A stretch of 64,000 nt of DNA from Entophlyctis helioformis (taxonomy: Eukaryota > Chytridiomycota > Chytridiomycetes > Chytridiales > Chytriomycetaceae), in NCBI GenBank assembly GCA_025526915.1, contig JAHLKH010000036.1, positions 62,001-126,000 of the forward strand, read 5' to 3'. The translations under genes and the position numbers were made by a program. Within the stretch, counting starts at the first letter, position 1. Every line of letters starts with the position of its first letter. The notes beneath the pieces were generated by a model that worked only from the letters and a program-made list of their open reading frames with translations, had not been told where the DNA came from and searched no databases. Positions 34,688 to 44,711 of this stretch are shown one piece after another.

Positions 34688-35934
34688 CGGTTGAGTGACT
34701 GTAAAACCAATATATTCCTATCTGGCTCTTCGTCTCGCTGATCATCGATCTGATGAGCATCAGCCTGTGCTCGCTGGCCGCGTCTGGTCGAGCGAGTTGT
34801 CGTTGGAACGGCTGCAGTGGCGAGCGTCAGGTTGGCGGGAGCAGCCTTATCGTCCGCGGTCTCTGCAGGCGCCAGTGCCTGCTGTCTACGCTGTGCCGAC
34901 CACCTTGGCATTGGCGGCGAGCGGCAGCTGTTGTTGTTGATTGTGAAGAAATGCCGCAATCCAGATTGGCCATTGGATTTCTCGATGCCTGATTCGAATG
35001 CTCACAACCAGACACCCGCAGCATGCTTCTGCTGACAGCAACCACCAGGAGCCTCCAGCACGGGCTACGCCTTGCCCATCCAGCACCAGCCAATCAGCCT
35101 GCCCGCCGCGGATTAACTCGATGATCACCATCAGACAATGCGACCTCAGGCCAACGGCCGCCTTTAAAAAGCACCCGCCTCTCAGACGTTTCCTCGCTGT
35201 GCGCAGTTGCAAGCTCCCACCCGCGGTCAGGTCGATTAAATTCCCGTGAGTCTCACTGCCTTTGTCTGCCCGCCCTGCCTGCCTGCCCATTCGCCTGCCC
35301 TGCCTGCCTGGCTGCCCTGCCTGTATGCCTTCTCTGCTGCTTTCTCAGCCGCTGTCCTGCCTGCCTGGCTGCCCGCCCGCCTGCCCTCCTCCATATCACT
35401 CTCTCTCTCTCTCTGTGTGCTGACGCCTTGCTCGAACGCACCTCTCTCTCCTGTGCTCGCCCACACATCGCTCTCAGTGGCCCGTAGGTCGACGACACTT
35501 TGCGGTCCCCAATCCTTACGGCTTGCCGTGGTTCGACACACCACCTTGTGCGGTTGTTGGCCAATGGATGCGAAAACTTCGCGTGTTGCAGTACTGGTGC
35601 CCGGGAGTTCCAGATAATTGCGACGCGTAGTTGTCACGCAATCCATACGGGGATCGGACCGCCGTCGCAACGACTCTCGCCTCTTCGTACGCCAAGTACA
35701 AGCGGATCACTTCAGGAGGGTGGTGTCCCCCGCCGTTTTCCTGATGCCAACCTTGCATGCGAAAACTTCGCATCGGATCACTTCAGGAGGGTGGTGTCTC
35801 ACCGCCGTTTTCCTGATGCCAACTACGCATGCGAAAACTTCGCATCATGGCCAAGAATACAAAAATACACACCTAATTTGCCACACTTGCCATCGTTGCA
35901 AACAACACGCATATCTCAGTCGCTGTCTACCAAC
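34688..35934. other. intergenic region with duplicated fragments
   Basis: There is no supported gene in about 1.25 kb. It contains a 41-bp fragment (34722-34762) identical to part of the downstream membrane-protein gene (37050-37090), CCTG/CTGCC-rich sequence at 35270-35390, a TTTAAAAAG element near 35163, and a tandem pair of about 71-bp repeats at 35704-35845 just before the next start codon. Confidence 0.55.
35704..35845. repeat. tandem 71-bp repeat with inverted-repeat core ATGCGAAAACTTCGCAT
   Basis: Two direct copies (35704-35773, 35775-35845) each end in ATGCGAAAACTTCGCAT, a 7-bp inverted repeat around AAC. A third, slightly changed core is at 35568-35584. The last copy lies 90 bp upstream of the membrane-protein ATG, so the cores are candidate dimeric-protein binding sites. 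Confidence 0.6.
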
Positions 35935-37347
35935 ATGGTCGTATTAGGAGATGACCCGCGCCTCTCGCTTGACAAGCCCAAGTTTGACATGGCCATCGAG
36001 TACATTGCAGCCATCTTCTCGAGCATCTCGTTTCTGCTGTCGCTCGGAAATGTCATCTACAACGTCCGGAACGCCCTCATGAAGCCGACGCCGTTTTTGC
36101 GCATGATTGCAGCATACTCAATCCTCATTTGCTTCGCTCTGCTGATGCAGATCGTGTGCGCCTACTTTGCCATCAATTGGCTGTCCAAGTTTTTCTACAT
36201 CTTCCCTTTCGGTCTGTCGTCGTATGCATTCGCCCTCACCCAGGCGCAGACCACACGCCTTGTTATCCCCTCGTCTGCTACTGCGGACAAGTACATCTTC
36301 AGGTGAGACTCGCTGCTCTGCTATGCCAGATGGTGCACATGATACTGTCGCGTCCGGCTCCGCATTCTGTCATCCTTCCTCTGTGTTCCATGGCCAAACA
36401 ATGCCATTGTTAGACACGAGTAATCGTTTGTTTACAGCATTGTAACTGACCAAACAATGGCATGCTCGACGCACCAGGCTGAATGTCGCACACACACTTG
36501 CGCATCTGCTGTTTGCCCCGCCCATGTACCTGATCCCGTTGATCAACTCGTTCCACGACTATGGCGGCGAGGTCGGATTCCTTGAGAGAGTGAGTTGCGC
36601 AGCCATCTGTCTATCGGCCGCACTCAAGACTCACATGCACTCCTCTAGTGGTTCAGTTTCACCGTCCTTTGGTGGGCGTACGTCTCCATCTACGATTGCT
36701 CCCAGAGCTCATGGGTTGCGTACAAAATGTACCAGTACGGAAAGACTCTGCTGAGCTCTGGCATTTCAAGCGACGGAACCGGCACTGCTGGCTCAGCGTC
36801 CCATAGCCATCTGCCGTCGTCTCGTGGAAATCTCGCATCATCGGTGGGAAGCATCCCTTTAAACGAAGTCGGTCCCAAGTCGCCGAGCCTTCCAAGGCGA
36901 CCACTACTCCCATCAAGAGCATCGAAAGAGGTATGCCGGCCACAGCCTTTTATTGCTATTGTATTGCTCCCACTAACGTGCCTTTCGATGGATTGCGAAC
37001 CAACAGCCGCGAAGCGAGCCATGCGCAAGCAGTTTGTCACTACCATCACCTGGCTCTTCGTCTCGCTGATCATCGATCTGATGAGCATCATGTGGCTCGT
37101 CATCTTCTTCATGACGGCCGCCCCATCAGGCACACAACAGAGCCGCTTCAGCAATGCATGCGGCCAGCTAGCGTCCGCCAATGGAGGCTTTCACTCGGTC
37201 GCTGCGACGATCTATTTTCAAAATATCATCGCCCTCTACCAAGCCAAGAACGCACGAGGCAGCCAAAAGACAAAGTCGAAGGACAATCTGTCCACCAACA
37301 ATCTCGCGAGCCCTCCAATGAGCCCGCCGCCTGTCCACTCGTCGTAG
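35935..37347 (+). CDS. unrecognised multi-pass membrane protein
   Basis: Four exons (35935-36302, 36478-36589, 36649-36930, 37007-37347) give about 367 residues. Hydrophobic segments are at IEYIAAIFSSISFLLSLGNV, FLRMIAAYSILICFALLMQI with FAINWLSKFFYIFPFGLSSY, LAHLLFAPPMYLIPLI, WFSFTVLWWAYVSIY, TWLFVSLIIDLMSIMWLVIF, and near FHSVAATIYFQNIIALYQ. This makes six or seven passes, a layout reminiscent of seven-helix receptors, but no family motif was recognised. A Ser/Pro/Gly-rich loop precedes the last two segments. One base is missing near 36888; with it the exon-3 end reads ATTTPIKSIER into AAKRAMRKQF and the total length is a multiple of three. Confidence 0.6.
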
Positions 37348-37465
37348 CAGTGCACTGTTTCGCACTGTGACGCCATTTCGACTCTCTTCTCTTTGCTTGC
37401 CGCTTTACTTATCACAATCGCCCACTTAATGCCACCTAACCAACTTAATGAACGAACCCCCTTTA

Positions 37466-39578
37466 CTAGCAGCAATGTTCCTTCTCGACAGTATGTCCAT
37501 GGCTGCCCGACGTTGCCACCACGTCGCCCCACAGGAAGGAGCCGAACGCGAGTCCAAGCACGACCGACGCAAACAGTCCAACATTGAACGACATCGCAAG
37601 CAGCATGCACAGATACGCGCCAGTCACCGTCACAAGTCGCAGCACCGCGCGCCAGATGCGGATCTCGGTTGGCGTCCACACCGGCTTGGTGAAGAACGAC
37701 AGAAGGCGGGACATGCACCATGGCGCTGGCCGTGCCGATGCTGCCATTGCAAACACATGGATGGCGTGTTAGTCAACGCGAGACAGACACATCACAGCAG
37801 AGCATGCCATCGCATACCGCCTGGAGACTGGTTGCGGCCGGACTCCCACGACGCCTGGCCGTCAGAGCCGTATCCATCTGTGCCGAGCTCAATGCCCGTC
37901 TCGTGGCCAGGTGGCGGTGGCACCGGCGAGACACTTGTGGAGCCATGTCCAGGCGTGGCGACGCCAAGCTTCTTGCGACGACTGGCTCCATCAGCCGGTC
38001 CAAGTGTCTGCGACGGCAATGCTCCCTGTGCAAACGCATGTCCAAGAAGCGGCGCATCAGGCTCGGTGCTGGATCCAGGCACGCCGTACGGGACGGCAGT
38101 GACCCGTTGCCACCAAGACCGCTTGCAGACGGCCCGCTTCCAGAAACGCGTCCAGCCGAGGCTGCTGCTCCTCCAATGCCGCTGTTGCTGATGCTGCCAG
38201 GCAGCCCAGCTGCTGACACGGCAACCGATGGAGTCCACTGGCTCTCGAGATGAGCACCAAGAGCCAGCAGCGCTTCGTATGCCACCGCAAGGACGAAGCA
38301 GAATGCACATGCGATCGCGTACGAGCCTGCCGTCTGCGGCACCCACGACTCCACAAGCACGTAATCGCGGTATCCAAAGTGGAAGAACATCTTCATGGTC
38401 GGTCCGCGTGGCGCATGGCGATCGTCGCCGTTGTTGCCACCGTCGCCTTCTCCGTCCGTCTGCGGACAGACTGGCAGCGACGGCTCGGCATGGCACAGCT
38501 GCTTCCATTCCTGGCACTGCAGCCAGACATTCGTGCATCGAGTGTCAGTCTGACGAGCCAAGGTGGCGCGGCTTGGTGGATCGGATCCACCGCTTGCAGA
38601 CATACGTGTGCACAGCAACAGGCAGCCCACTCAGGGAACACACACCTGCGACATGCCCGGCATGGCCAGACACAGCTGGCCGTACACATCAAACCCAGGA
38701 CACATGCCGCCGCCCGCACACTTTTCGCATCCGGCCATGTCCATCTCGCCGCAAATGTCATTGACGAGCTGCTTGGCGCGCTTTGTGGTTGGCAAGAACG
38801 GCAACGGAGGATTGGTGAAGCACTGCCGGACCACCGTGTCGGATCTGCACATCTGTTGTGGATGTTGGATGAGTGGCAGCCAGCCAGTCAGCCAGTCAGT
38901 CAGTCAGTCAGACGGATGGCTGGACGGATGGACGAGCAGCAATGCTTGCCTGTGTGTATGTGGAGCAGCCCTTCATGCGCGGCATGTCGCTGGCACAGAT
39001 GTCGGCAAGCAGGCTAAAGTCGCGGCAGAACCACTTGCTGTGCAGGCTGGGCGAGGTCTGGCACGACCGCCGCAGGCTGCATCCTGTGGAGCGTGGCCGG
39101 TGGGCAGGACGGCCGGTGGGCCAGATGTGGTTGTGGGTCCAGCGCGGTCAGCAAGCGTCCAAGCCAGGCTGTCCAAGCCAGGTTGTCTGTCCAAGCCAGC
39201 CAGGGGCAAAAACAGCGCATTTGGGAGCCACTGCTCGATGTCGCTGCGAGTGTCGCTGTGGACATCCCTTCCGACAGGCCGCCCTGTGCTGCTGCAACAC
39301 CGGCAGCAGGCGGCATGCGAGACCCGCAGGCACAGCCACCCACCGGGCATGTTGCTCATGGACCCGCACAGCGACTCGAGCGCAGCCGTCACATTGGCAG
39401 GCGGCAGCTCAAAGTCGACGCAGCTGGCTTGGCTTGGGTTGCTGGCGCACGACTCGCTGGGAGGCGCAGGCAGCGATGCTTGCGGGTGCGTGCGTGCGGT
39501 GGCTGCAGCCGCTGGCGCAGTGGCCAGACACAGGGCGGCGAGTGCCAGCAGCGTGTGCGTGAGGGAAGGCGGTGCCAT
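37466..39578 (-). CDS. Ctr-family copper transporter with Met/Cys-rich ectodomain
   Basis: Five exons (39344-39578, 38950-39083, 38646-38852, 37818-38549, 37466-37740) give about 527 residues. A signal peptide (MAPPSLTHTLLALAALCLAT) leads to a long extracellular region with repeated Met/Cys clusters: LCGSMSNMPGCSLRRSC, ICASDMPRMKGC, ICGEMDMAGCEKC, GGGMCPG, CLAMPGMSQ. Three membrane helices follow: MKMFFHFGYRDYVLVESWV into a first helix, then LCMLLAMSFNVGLF with the MxxxM copper gate, and GLAFGSFLWG with the GxxxG helix-packing motif. A cysteine pair ends the protein (EKEHCC). Ctr trimers import Cu(I). One base is missing near 38110-38150 in the cytosolic loop. The intron after 38950 has a GC donor. 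Confidence 0.85.
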
Positions 39579-39769
39579 GCGGTTGCTGCTGCTGCTGCTT
39601 GTGTGAATGCGATTGCGAATGCGCGGACAAGCGGCTGTGTGCTGTGTGCAGCATCCACGGCTGGCACGGCTGACAGCAACTGGCAGCAGATCGCTGCGGC
39701 CATTGTGCACACTCGCCAACCACCTGCAGCGCTCCTCACACACATTCTGCCACAAGCAGCCTGCCCACA

Positions 39770-40821
39770 ATGACCCGACTCGCCGCCAGATCCCTCGCAC
39801 TCGCACTCGTGCTCGCCTGCTGTCTGGCGGCCATCGCACTGCTGGCCGTCGCACTGCATCCGGCCACCAGCACGACCAACACAGGCATCGTGGACACGCA
39901 CCAGTCGCACTCTGCATCCCCGCACAGATCGTCCGCCAGACCAACAGTGCGCAGTCTGGCGTGGACACTCTGGACGCCGACGGCGTGGACGGTGCAGCCG
40001 GCAGTCCTCTGCACGACGCCAGCATCGTCACGCAGGGATCCACAGACCCGTTCGCCATCCCGCCGCATGACCCGCACCACCATGCACCAACCGCAGCCAC
40101 CACCGTCCAGGCCAAGCGCATCCTCATTGGCATCTTCACCACCGTCAGCAAGCTGCAGCGTCGCGCCATCATCCGAGCAACGTATCTGCGCGACAAGCCG
40201 TCCACAATCGACGTCTTCTTTGTGGTCGGCAGGCCAGCCTCGCAAGACGACGCCACGCTGCTCGCCTTCGAGTCCAGTCTGCACAGCGACATCATGGTGG
40301 TCAACTGCACCGAGAACATGGACGACGGCAAGACATACACGTACTTTCGCCATGTCGCACACTCGTTTGCAAACGGCACATATGCGCATGTCATGAAGGT
40401 CGACGACGACGCGTGGCTGCACCTGCGCAACCTGGACGCATGGGTGGCCAGCCTGCCGCAGCGAGGCGTCTACTTTGGCTTTGAGATTGGCCAGGCGTGG
40501 TTCATGGGCGGCATGGGCTACGGCGTGTCGTGGGACCTGGCGGTGTGGATCTCGCGCGATGCGTGGGTGGCGACGAGCATCAAGGGCCAGGAGGACGCCG
40601 TGGTCGAGATGTGGCTCAAGGCGTCTGGCCTGCTGGAGCACTGGAAGTCGCAGACCACCAGCGCGTTCTACGAGGACCCCAAGTACGGCGGCATCTGGTC
40701 GCATGCATACACGCCAGACACGATCCTCATCCACCGGCTCAAGAACGACTCGTGGTTCCTGGCGCCGTCCAGACACTTTATGCCGCAGCTGATGGACGCA
40801 AGCCTGCTGGGATACATGTGA
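39770..40821 (+). CDS. GT31-like galactosyltransferase, type II membrane protein
   Basis: About 350 residues with no intron. A basic start and hydrophobic signal anchor (RSLALALVLACCLAAIALLA) are followed by a low-complexity stem and a catalytic domain: RILIGIFTTVSKLQRRAIIR, VFFVVGRPAS, MDDGKTYTYF, and the metal-binding VMKVDDDAWLH in place of the family DxD, then FMGGMGYGVSWDLAVWI and GQEDAVVEMWL. This order matches beta-1,3-galactosyltransferase-like (GT31) enzymes of the Golgi. The stem switches frame once between about 39905 and 39945; adding one base gives 351 codons. It starts 191 bp from the divergent copper transporter. Confidence 0.75.
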
Positions 40822-40909
40822 GGATGTCGCAGATGCATCAGCAGATGGCGTCTGTCCAGCCAGTTCATGTGCACAATAAACGCTCCGCAAACTTTCACCT
40901 GCGGCTGCA

Positions 40910-42890
40910 ATGGCTCGCTCAAAGGTCGCCAGCAGCTCACGGCCGACGAGGGCCGGCACTCGGGCTGCTGCACCTGCGTCTGCGTCTGCGTCTGCCCCTG
41001 CCAGCACTCCCACTCCCACTCCCACTGCGTCGTTGTCTGCACCGACAGCGGCCACTGCCACAGCAACTGCCCAAGTGACGCCGCCACAAGCCATCGCTGC
41101 TCAGGACAGCAGCAGCCAAGACGTCGCCCAGCTTGCGTTTGGAGAGTCGCTGTGGGACATGCTGCCTGCAGAGCTGCACGAGATGATCCTCTCGTTCTCT
41201 GGCATCCTCACTCGCTTCGTCTGGGGCCGTCTCGGTCGCAGCAGCAGGCTGTCGATGCAGACAAAGGAGCAGCTGTGGCGGGAAGCTTTCGCCATCGACT
41301 GGAGCGGCGATCTGTCCAGGCTGCCAACGTTGCGCTCACTCGCCGGATGGCAGAGGCCGTGCGATCCCGCTCCATGTTCCACCGGCTGTGCGCTCGGTTC
41401 CCCGCGCTGCATGCGGCCACCAACCCCAGCTTGGAAAGGACCGACACGGCGCTCAACGCCTACAAGCCGTCGATGATGTCCCACCTGTACCGCTACCGGC
41501 TCGAGGAGATCCCTCTGCGCCATGGATGGCTCGACCTCGTCGATCTGCGGTTTCCGATTGCCGTGGCCATGGCGGCCATCAGGCTCGGCTGCGTCCACGT
41601 CATCAAGCATCTCGTCGACCGCAAGCTCATTGTGCTGAAGCGATTTGTGTCTATCGTCTGGCTGCAGCCGGTCCCCTACAAAGAGTACTACATCTTTAGC
41701 CAGAACTCTGTCTTGGACGTGATTGCAGGCACCGGCAGCATCGAGATGTTTGCAATGTTTGTGGATGCAGGTGTGGCTGGATGCACGAGCAAGGCGATGG
41801 ATCTGGCGGCATCGCACGGACATCTGGACATGGTCAAGTATCTGCACGAGCACCGGACCGAAGGATGCACAAAGGCTGCCATGGACGGCGCAGCAGCCAA
41901 CGGCCATCTGGACGTGCTGATCTGGCTGCACGAGCACCGCACAGAGGGGTGCACGCCCGTGCGATGGAGAGCGTGAGGGCGGGCCGCCTGCCAGTCGCGC
42001 AGTGGCTCATGGCAAACCGCACGGAGCAGTGGCCGAACCATGTGCTGGACCTGGCAGCAACCAGTGGCAATCTCGAGCTTGTCAAGTGGCTGCACGGGCA
42101 CGGGCACGGTCGATACAGCTGCACAGCCTCGACGATGGACAACGCAGCACTCGGCGGCAACGTCGATCTGCTTGCGTGGGTCAAGGCAAACACGGCCGAA
42201 GAGTGCACTTGCCAAGCGTACGAGAACGCAGCCATCAACGGCCATGTCGAGGCGATGCAGTGGCTGTACGACAACAGCAGCAAGCAATGCTACCCGCGTG
42301 CGTTTGCAAGCGCCGCCCAAAACGGCCAGCTCGAGTCGGTTCGCTGGCTGTACGAGCACCATCCAGAGAAACTACCAGACAACCTCATGTCAGATGCCGC
42401 AAGCTACAACCATCTCGACATCATGCAGTGGCTGATTGCGCACACCGATCTGCGACCGACTGCCGATGTGATGAAGGCGGCCGTAAGGTCGGGCCATCTC
42501 GACATTGTCAAGTACCTGCACGAGTATGGATGCGAGGCGGATACAATGGCAATGGACGATGCGGCATGCGTCGGACACCTGGACGTGATCGTCTGGCTCC
42601 ACAACAACAGGACGGAGGGATGCACCACCAAGGCGATCGATGAGGCGGCCAAGGCTGGAGCGATCGATGTTGTCGAGTGGCTGCTTGCCAACCGCAGCGA
42701 GGGCTTCACGTTCCAGGCCGTCGGCGGCATGACTCCCACCGATGTTGCCAAGATCCTTGTGCGATCGCTGAGTCCTGCTGCTCGTCGCGACATGCTCGCC
42801 GAGGCCACTCGCCGCAAGAGCAAGATGGCCATCAAGCGGCTTGCTGATCCACACTTTTGCAATATACGAGACTCTTCGCCTTTCACATGA
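40910..42890 (+). CDS. F-box-like ankyrin-repeat protein
   Basis: About 660 residues after restoring one base near 41365 and one near 41957; the total is then divisible by three. An Ala/Thr/Pro-rich start is followed by an F-box-like helix pair (LWDMLPAELHEMILSFSGIL, then FVWGRL). A run of about 12 ankyrin-type repeats follows, of the form AAxxGHLDxVxWLHxxRTEGCT (for example AASHGHLDMVKYLHEHRTEG, AACVGHLDVIVWLHNNRTEG). Such proteins are abundant, often as large families, in chytrid genomes. An SCF substrate adaptor role is possible and would fit with SKP1, but the F-box is weak. No introns are apparent. Confidence 0.75.
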
Positions 42891-43404
42891 ACACCGTTGT
42901 GCTCAACATTCTGAGCGTGCACGGCTTGGCGGGCCAGTTCGCCGATGCAGCTGTGACTTCGGGCAACTCTGTGTGGTCGGCACAGATCCGAAGCAAAGGT
43001 ACGAGCCTCCATTGACCAACAAGCCTCGAGCACTCAGCACCAGCAGCAGCAGCACACGACTCACTCGTCCACACCTGCATGCAGACGGCTCATCCGCATT
43101 CTCGCGGCCGCTGGTGGTTGCCCGCCAAGGGATAGTCGTGCGACTGGCACACTTCACTGTGGGCGAGTACGACATCGAGTACAACCCGCTTGTCGAGCTG
43201 TCCATCCAAGACTCGGGAGAATGGATACCTTTGACCATCTTTACGCACTACACGGGACACAAAACTGTCGGCGAGGATATCAGTCTTGCCGAGGCACAGA
43301 TGCAGATGGATGAGTGGGCTGCCGAGCTGGATTCGAATGGCTACGGCGATCCGACTCGAGCAGTGGCACAATCCAACCAACAAGGGCTTAAGGCAAAGCT
43401 GTAG
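42887..43404 (+). CDS. small unrecognised protein
   Basis: Two exons (42887-42998, 43130-43404) give 128 residues, divisible by three. The GGG codon of SKGIVVRLAHF spans the intron. The first exon overlaps the last codons of the ankyrin gene in another frame, so either the two transcripts overlap or the start lies elsewhere. The protein is mixed alpha/beta in look (VGEYDIEYNPLVELSIQDSG, MQMDEWAAELDSNGYGDPTR), acidic, with no signal or membrane segment. I do not recognise the family. It ends 28 bp from the convergent POP3 stop. Confidence 0.5.
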
Positions 43405-43432
43405 CAGTTTCTTGCCGGGCAACATGAACACT

Positions 43433-44711
43433 TTACTGCTGGATCTTTGGTTTCTTTGGCGATGGTTTCTGGCCGGTCTGCTGTGGCTGCCTCTGATCGC
43501 CTTGCTCTTGCTGCTGAGGCCCGTCATCGTTTGGTCGCTTTGCTGGCCGATCTGCGGATGCCTTCTTGGGCAGCTGTTGATCTTGCTTTGACGGCTTCTT
43601 CAGCTGCTGTTGCTGTTGCTGTTGCTGTTGTTGCCTGCCTGGTTTCTTCTTGATGGGGGCTGATGTCTGGATCGTGCGGATGTTTGTGGGCAGATACGCC
43701 ACCGTTCCAGCACTGCGCAGCCATGGGATGTCGATGAGTTTCAACGCAGGTGCAAGCAACTGGCACAGCTTGTTGAATCGCGGCGTGTTGGTCTGTTTGG
43801 GATGGCAACAGTCAGATCGTGGGCAGGAGTTGGACGCGAGCGCGTTCAAGAGGAGCGGACGGACGGACAGACAGACAGATCTGCATGCACGGTAGAATCA
43901 GTGGCGTACCTTGATGCCAACAGCATAGATCTGCTTTGAGCCGAGTGCCTGAGCAAGCGTGGCTTCGGCGCCAGCTGACAGAGCGCATACCAGGATGCTG
44001 GGGCTCGCGAGGAAGGCCATGGTGGGAATGTGCGCGTAAATGTGGCCAACGGGCATGTCGCCACGGCACACCAGGATGCATCGGAGGGATGCAAGATCCG
44101 CAGCAGCTCCGGCCGATGCAGACGCTGGTGTGTTGGCCACCTTGGAGGAAGCGACCTTTGGTGCCGTCTTGGCAAGTGAACGCTGCGCAATCATGCCTTC
44201 GAGCACTGCTGTGACGGCATTGATGCCCACCGCCAGATCCGTCAACGGTGCGAGCTCGGCCGCATCCTGATCGGAGGATGCAGCAAGGCCGTCGACATCC
44301 ATAGGCTTGTATTCGTCGTCTGCGGGCTTTGCGGATGACTTTGTGGGCGGCCTTGTGTGCGGTGCCCGTTGGCGAACGGCTGTCACGGATGCGACACATT
44401 CACAAAACTCTTGCAGGACGGCCATCTGCACATCCATGCCTGGCGACGGCCTGTCCACAGAGCAGTCGTCAGTCAGCGCATCGCTGTCTGCTCAGCGCAT
44501 GGCAGACAACCACGCACCAGTCGTGGACAAACGGCGTTCCAAGAACGTGCTTGAAGACGACACGGCGGTCCTGTGCCTTGACCTGCACGGCACGCGCAGC
44601 ACTGACAATGCCGGTCGACCTGTCATGTCCTCGGCCGTCTGCTCGCTGGCCACCGCCGCCGCCACGACCACTGCCGCCACGACCACTTGCACTTTGCCGA
44701 CTGCTGCTCAT
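43433..44711 (-). CDS. POP3: RNase P/MRP subunit POP3 (Rpp38-like)
   Basis: Three exons (44518-44711, 43910-44450, 43433-43792) give 364 residues. Three landmarks agree with fungal Pop3: an early RRVVFKHVLGTPF followed by a Trp-Pro split by intron 1; a central L7Ae-like core (LAVGINAVTAVLEG, LRCILVCRGDMPVGHIYAHI, LGSKQIYAVGIK); and LKLIDIPWLRSAGTVAYLPT, the C-terminal leucine/proline segment. Yeast Pop3 is about 195 residues; the excess here is a Gly/Arg start, an acidic insert and a Gln/Lys/Pro tail. The protein binds RNase P and MRP RNA in the nucleus. No frame breaks. Confidence 0.75.

Noticed and set aside
34681..34959. Minus-strand 92-codon ORF after the phosphatase gene
   Set aside because: Half of it is antisense to the 41-bp duplicate of a membrane-protein exon. 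Composition is not convincing.
38973..40430. 485-codon minus-strand ORF spanning the Ctr gene start and the GT31 gene
   Set aside because: It reads antisense through the conserved glycosyltransferase domain and through the introns of the copper transporter.
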